Shown: piece by piece, positions 20,498 to 22,943 of the stretch
Layout of the letters: every line of letters starts with the position of its first letter
Position numbering within the stretch: the first letter of the stretch is position 1
DNA from: a virus
IMG/VR virus record: IMGVR_UViG_3300042345_000371
Span: 1-22,943 of that record
Length of the DNA: 22,943 nucleotides
Strand: one strand, 5' to 3'
Program-made: the position numbers and the translations under genes
The notes under the pieces: model-generated
What the model saw: the letters and a program-made list of their open reading frames with translations, nothing else
What the model was told of the DNA's origin: nothing
Database searches by the model: none

Positions 20498-20529
20498 CCG
20501 CCACTGACACAAAGCGAGGGAACGTTATA
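20498..20529 (-). repeat. attC-like half element after the ASCH gene
   Basis: Minus strand TATAACGTT (20529-20521), then 15-16 nt, then GTGGCGG (20504-20498). It has the same ends and spacing as the left half of the complete element at 20985-21060. The ASCH stop codon (20527-20525) lies inside TATAACG. The matching second arm is not evident; only a 6-bp hairpin (20482-20487 with 20503-20508) is seen. Read as a degenerate copy. Confidence 0.4.
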
Positions 20530-20950
20530 AGAGATTTGACGTACTAACTATCTGACCTAAATTTATTACAAAATATTCTACATTTGATTCTGCTCCCCAT
20601 TCTGTATTGCCTTTTGAAATTTCAATTCCTTTACATTCGATTGTTAGTTTTGGAACTTTATTTCCATAACCATTTGAAAACTCTATTAAGTCGTAGTTTT
20701 TAAACGAACAATCTAAACATTTAATCATGTGTTTAATTGCTAAATTACGTTTACCCTTATATCCAATACTATAATTAAATAATGAACATACACCATTTCC
20801 ATTCAGTTGATAACGAATATTGTTTAATTTATCTATTTTAATAAATCGACTAACAAAGAAATCTTTTATCTCTCTATACTCCTCTTTCTTTTCGCCTGAT
20901 AAAATCATATCAAACCATTTCTTTTTTAATGTTAATTTTAATATTTCCAT
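20525..20950 (-). CDS. ASCH-domain (PUA-like) protein in a cassette-like setting
   Basis: 141 residues. N-terminal ILKLTLKKKWFDMILSGEKK then EEYREIKDFF is the ASCH signature (strand, then F-x-x-I-x-S-G-x-K-x-x-E-x-R). The rest is beta-rich and ends VEYFVINLGQIV, as expected of the PUA-like barrel. ASCH proteins bind RNA or modified nucleosides; some are nucleases or amidohydrolases. Phages carry many of unknown role. The gene stands alone between two attC-like elements and its stop lies inside the second. This looks like a unit acquired separately from the surrounding genes. Confidence 0.75.
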   Translation of the reverse strand: MEILKLTLKKKWFDMILSGEKKEEYREIKDFFVSRFIKIDKLNNIRYQLNGNGVCSLFNYSIGYKGKRNLAIKHMIKCLDCSFKNYDLIEFSNGYGNKVPKLTIECKGIEISKGNTEWGAESNVEYFVINLGQIVSTSNLL

Positions 20951-20984
20951 TTGAATTAATATTTATGTATGAAATAAAACCTCT

Positions 20985-21060
20985 TATAACAGGTGTTTGT
21001 CTATATGGCGGAAACGTACACATCGCTTACCGCCACATCGTCAAGCACCAAAACGTTATA
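20985..21060 (-). repeat. attC-like imperfect palindrome between ERF and ASCH genes
   Basis: 76-bp element. Ends are TATAAC and GTTATA (21060-21055 and 20990-20985). Inner arms of 20 nt (21030-21049 with 20992-21011) pair over 16 Watson-Crick pairs and one G-T, with three mismatches. The central loop is 18 nt. This resembles integron attC sites: AAC/GTT ends, long imperfect stem, asymmetric internal loops, position right after a stop codon. GC content is clearly above the flanks. Function is inference. Confidence 0.55.
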
Positions 21061-21065
21061 TGCCA

Positions 21066-21554
21066 TTACAATAACATCAATGATTTATTCTGTAATTCAG
21101 TTAATTCAAAAGTTGCTTTAAGTTTCTCAACTGTGTAACTTCCGTCTTTGATTTTTTCTAATGCTTTCTCAAATCTAGTGTTATCAATAGTTTCTTTGCG
21201 TTGTGGCTGACTTGCTAACTGCCCGTCGTCGTCTTGTGCTTGCATTGATAGTAAACTTTGTAAAGTGTAACGTCTAAAGTAAGTAATAGCGCTCCCCATT
21301 GACTGCGGTGTCCCTCCTATTGGTAAATCAATAAAAGATTCAATCATTTCTTTACTTTCAGCATCTACAATTCTAGTGTACACCTTGCCGTTTTCTATTG
21401 GTTGTAATAGCACTAAACCTTTTGATAATAAAATACCCTCAACTGTTTCAATTAATGCGTTAATATCGACGTATTTGTTTTTGAAATGTGGATTAGTAGC
21501 GTTCTTTGTCGCTTTACCAATCTCTTTTTTGGCTTCTAAAATTTTCTTATACAT
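21066..21554 (-). CDS. erf: ERF-family single-strand annealing recombinase
   Basis: 162 residues from ATG 21554 (MYKKILEAKKEIGKATKNAT). The TTG at 21578 is rejected because the promoter box overlaps it. The ERF core is clear: NPHFKNKYVDINALIETVEG (N-P-x-F-K-N-K-Y), GLVLLQPIENGKVYTRIVD, MIESFIDLPIGGTPQSMGSA, ITYFRRYTLQSLLSMQAQDD and D-G. The Y-x-x-R-Y and D-D-D-G blocks are diagnostic. ERF proteins anneal complementary ssDNA in phage recombination, with SSB, and here probably with NinG as downstream nuclease. It is first in its operon, right after a promoter box. Very confident. Confidence 0.92.
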   Translation of the reverse strand: MYKKILEAKKEIGKATKNATNPHFKNKYVDINALIETVEGILLSKGLVLLQPIENGKVYTRIVDAESKEMIESFIDLPIGGTPQSMGSAITYFRRYTLQSLLSMQAQDDDGQLASQPQRKETIDNTRFEKALEKIKDGSYTVEKLKATFELTELQNKSLMLL

Positions 21555-21575
21555 ATTATTTCTTATTAGTTTCTG

Positions 21576-21583
21576 CAAATATA
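21576..21583 (-). promoter_or_regulatory. TATATTTG promoter box before the ERF gene
   Basis: Exact TAnnTTTG box, 22 nt before ATG 21554, downstream of terminator 21622-21643. No clear TTG -33 element. It starts the recombination operon. Confidence 0.6.
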
Positions 21584-21621
21584 ATTAATTTTATTTAATA
21601 ATAAACTATATTTAATAAAAA

Positions 21622-21643
21622 AAGTGTAAATTTCTCTACACTT
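21622..21643 (-). terminator. Hairpin terminator after the endolysin gene
   Basis: Stem AAGTGTA/TACACTT (21622-21628 with 21637-21643), 8-nt loop, then a T run on the minus strand. It separates the lysis operon from the ERF operon. Confidence 0.7.
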
Positions 21644-21688
21644 CTTAAAACTAAAATAGAAAATATGCTCTGTAAAGATAGTTATTAT

Positions 21689-22093
21689 TTACGGTTTAAA
21701 AAATCTATTTCCTGATTTTGGTGGATTTATTTGAAAGTGTACCCAAGTTTTAGTTGCGTTAAAATCTTCCATGTATAAACCTATTTCCTCCATAAGTTTA
21801 ATATTCTCTAATATCCACTTTTTTAACTTACCATCACCATCAGCAAAGTCAACCGCACGACCAAATAAATGATTTGATTTCATTGGAACTTTAGGAGGGT
21901 AAATTCCTTTCCTTGCGTATATATCTAAATGATGTTTTTTTGTTCTTAAACCACTTGTAACTATCATTGGCTTACCGTATTCTTTACGTACGATATTAAC
22001 CTTTAAAAATAATTCGTTTAAGTTAGCTTGAACATCTTTATCTAAGTCCTCAAATTTAGCTTGATTACTTAACAGTTCTTTAATTGTTATCAT
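21689..22093 (-). CDS. Endolysin, M15-family peptidase
   Basis: 134 residues. Zinc and catalytic residues are in place: S-N-H-L-F-G-R-A-V-D (H75, D82), and TKTWVHFQIN (H119). GLYMEDF (105-111) may carry the general acid/base. The N-terminal part resembles other M15 domains (VRKEYGKPMIVTSGLRTKKH). The enzyme cleaves peptide cross-links of the cell wall, releasing progeny. No signal peptide or cell-wall-binding domain, so export depends on a holin. It overlaps the small peptide gene upstream by 14 nt and ends before a terminator. Secure. Confidence 0.92.
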   Translation of the reverse strand: MITIKELLSNQAKFEDLDKDVQANLNELFLKVNIVRKEYGKPMIVTSGLRTKKHHLDIYARKGIYPPKVPMKSNHLFGRAVDFADGDGKLKKWILENIKLMEEIGLYMEDFNATKTWVHFQINPPKSGNRFFKP

Positions 22094-22157
22094 TATCTAT
22101 TTGTTTAAGTATCATTACAGTACTTAATATTAGAAATACTGCGATAAGTTCAACCAT
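22080..22157 (-). CDS. 25-aa membrane peptide between holin and endolysin
   Basis: 25 residues: MVELIAVFLILSTVMILKQI then DNDNN. One hydrophobic helix (about 4-17) followed by a polar acidic tail. Its ATG overlaps the holin-like gene's stop (TAATG), and its end overlaps the endolysin start by 14 nt. A tiny membrane peptide here could assist holin or act as a lysis regulator. It fills the only gap of the cassette, which supports its being real, though such short frames can arise by chance. Confidence 0.45.
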   Translation of the reverse strand: MVELIAVFLILSTVMILKQIDNDNN

Positions 22158-22363
22158 TATTTTAAAGTCTTTTGTGCGTGGTATAAACTTTGAGCACCAA
22201 ATATAGCACTAACCGTTTGTAAAGCTATTTTAATCAATGGTCGTGAATCTACTAAACCACTTTCAGCAATAGTTAAAGATGCCACCGATAAAGCCGTAGC
22301 AATTCTACCAGCTATTTTATGCTTACGAGGTGTAGGCTTCTTAATGTTTTCTATTATATTCAT
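22157..22363 (-). CDS. Holin-like two-helix membrane protein
   Basis: 68 residues from ATG 22363; a TTG three codons earlier is less likely. After a basic N-terminus (KKPTPRKHKIAGR) come two hydrophobic helices: IATALSVASLTIAESGLV (about 21-38) and IKIALQTVSAIFGAQSLY (about 44-61), and a short basic tail. Size and layout match the small holin-like proteins placed before M15 or lysozyme endolysins in Bacteroidota phages. It would let the endolysin reach the wall. Confidence 0.65.
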   Translation of the reverse strand: MNIIENIKKPTPRKHKIAGRIATALSVASLTIAESGLVDSRPLIKIALQTVSAIFGAQSLYHAQKTLK

Positions 22364-22389
22364 AATTAACAAATTAGTTATATTTTACG

Positions 22390-22674
22390 TTATTTTTTTT
22401 TTATTTCGTCTACTAATACTTTGAAGTATTCTGAATTAGTTCTTATAGTGTTATCCATGTGCGTTAGCTTATCTTCAAAGCGTTTAAAACGTTCTTCAAA
22501 TAGTCTTTCTAGTTGCTCATGGTTATGGTCTTTAGATGCCTTAATTTGATTAACCTCAACTTCTAATTTGATTAAGTTGTCGTGGTTTTTAGAGTGGCTA
22601 GTAAATAGCCTAGCAATTGCACCAACTATAACTGCACTTACTATTCCTACAACTGTTTTTTCAAATTCGTTCAT
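22390..22674 (-). CDS. Membrane-anchored coiled-coil protein of the lysis region
   Basis: 94 residues. N-terminal transmembrane helix ([17 protein letters not shown], about 8-24) followed by a charged alpha-helix ([20 protein letters not shown] then [20 protein letters not shown]), a likely coiled coil of ~60 residues. Similar anchored coiled-coil proteins precede holins in Bacteroidota phages; an inner-membrane spanin or lysis accessory role is possible. The ATG overlaps the upstream stop (TAATG). Confidence 0.65.
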   Translation of the reverse strand: MNEFEKTVVGIVSAVIVGAIARLFTSHSKNHDNLIKLEVEVNQIKASKDHNHEQLERLFEERFKRFEDKLTHMDNTIRTNSEYFKVLVDEIKKK

Positions 22675-22895
22675 TAGATAAAAGGATTTTCTATTATTGG
22701 TGGCACATATTCAAATTCACTTAATGAAAGTAAAAAGTCAAATTCGAAATTATTGATTTGAATAATATCATCACTTGAAAGAAACAGAAACCAATCGTTA
22801 TTAATATCTTGAACACAATTAAAAAAAGTATTTTCATTGTAGAATGCTCCTTGAATAGCGTTCTTTTGTTCTATTGTTAGTTTAATGCCGTTCAT
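22674..22895 (-). CDS. Uncharacterised small protein before the lysis genes
   Basis: 73 residues, [20 protein letters not shown] at the start, acidic and aromatic ([20 protein letters not shown], then [19 protein letters not shown]). Probably a soluble alpha/beta protein. I recall similar small proteins (K-L-T-x-E-Q-x-x-A-I/L) at the end of tail-gene clusters just before lysis genes. No function assigned. It starts one base after the preceding stop. Confidence 0.6.
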   Translation of the reverse strand: MNGIKLTIEQKNAIQGAFYNENTFFNCVQDINNDWFLFLSSDDIIQINNFEFDFLLSLSEFEYVPPIIENPFI

Positions 22896-22896
22896 A

Positions 22897-22943
22897 TTAA
22901 TAAGTATTTCTTCCTAGTGTTGTGTTGAATGTGTTAACAATTG
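22897..22943 (-). CDS. C-terminal end of an upstream gene, cut by the window edge
   Basis: The only open frame at the right edge ends ...VNTFNTTLGRNTY then TAA (22899-22897), two bases before the next ATG (TAATATG). Fourteen codons are visible. The spacing fits the tight packing elsewhere. The composition is like the end of a virion protein, which would place the tail cluster's end here if the genome is circular, but this is too short for a call. Confidence 0.4.
   Translation of the reverse strand, partial: IVNTFNTTLGRNTY

Noticed and set aside
20470-20520. Complete second attC-like palindrome after the ASCH gene
   Set aside because: Only the first half (20498-20529) matches the element at 20985-21060. 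No convincing second arm, so it is listed as a degenerate half only.
21066-21578. TTG 21578 as the ERF start
   Set aside because: The promoter box covers that position; ATG 21554 gives the normal ERF N-terminus.
1-22943. tRNA genes, CRISPR arrays, insertion sequences, integrase or repressor genes
   Set aside because: None could be supported on reading either strand. Absence of an integrase in this window does not decide between lytic and temperate lifestyle.

Overview
The window is part of a tailed-phage (siphovirus-like) genome or prophage from a Bacteroidota host, most likely a Flavobacterium or close relative. The DNA is AT-rich. Starts lack Shine-Dalgarno sequences, and intergenic gaps carry the Bacteroidota promoter box TAnnTTTG, in most cases as TATATTTG. 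Every gene I support is on the minus strand, so transcription runs from 22943 down to 1. Genes are packed with ATGA/TAATG start-stop overlaps. Several real genes are very small (25-52 codons).

Reading in the direction of transcription: (1) 22943-21689, the C-terminus of an unknown gene, a small unknown protein, a membrane/coiled-coil protein, a holin-like protein, a 25-residue membrane peptide and an M15 peptidase endolysin, closed by a terminator. (2) 21583-18652, an ERF recombinase, an ASCH-domain gene between attC-like elements, a cytosine-C5-methyltransferase-like gene, a small protein, a coiled-coil protein and an SSB-like protein, closed by a terminator. (3) 18541-15518, small early genes including a stand-alone DnaA domain IV protein, a possible DNA-binding protein, a membrane protein, Cys-rich proteins and a MazG-like protein. 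(4) 15475-13295, a SNF2-type helicase fused to a DNA methyltransferase, followed by a candidate ~95-nt structured RNA. (5) 13136-9180, the replication module: GIY-YIG-type proteins, an initiator/replisome organizer with iteron-like repeats inside its gene, a DnaB/RecA-like helicase, coiled-coil and unknown proteins, and NinG. (6) 9100-8373, four tiny genes ending at a strong hairpin terminator. (7) 8262-1, the late operon: two small proteins, a sigma factor, an unknown Cys protein, a surface-type lipoprotein, an unknown protein, TerS, TerL, a probable tail-chaperone pair joined by -1 frameshifting, head-tail/tail completion proteins and two large structural proteins. The last is cut by the window edge.

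No integrase, repressor, portal, capsid or tape-measure gene lies in the window. The observations most worth following are: the attC-like elements around the ASCH gene; the possible pseudoknotted RNA at 13178-13271; the lambda-like origin inside the initiator gene; the frameshifted chaperone pair with long dual coding; and a phage lipoprotein carrying a Bacteroidota surface-export-like signal. Product names come from recognising motifs by eye. No database search was run.
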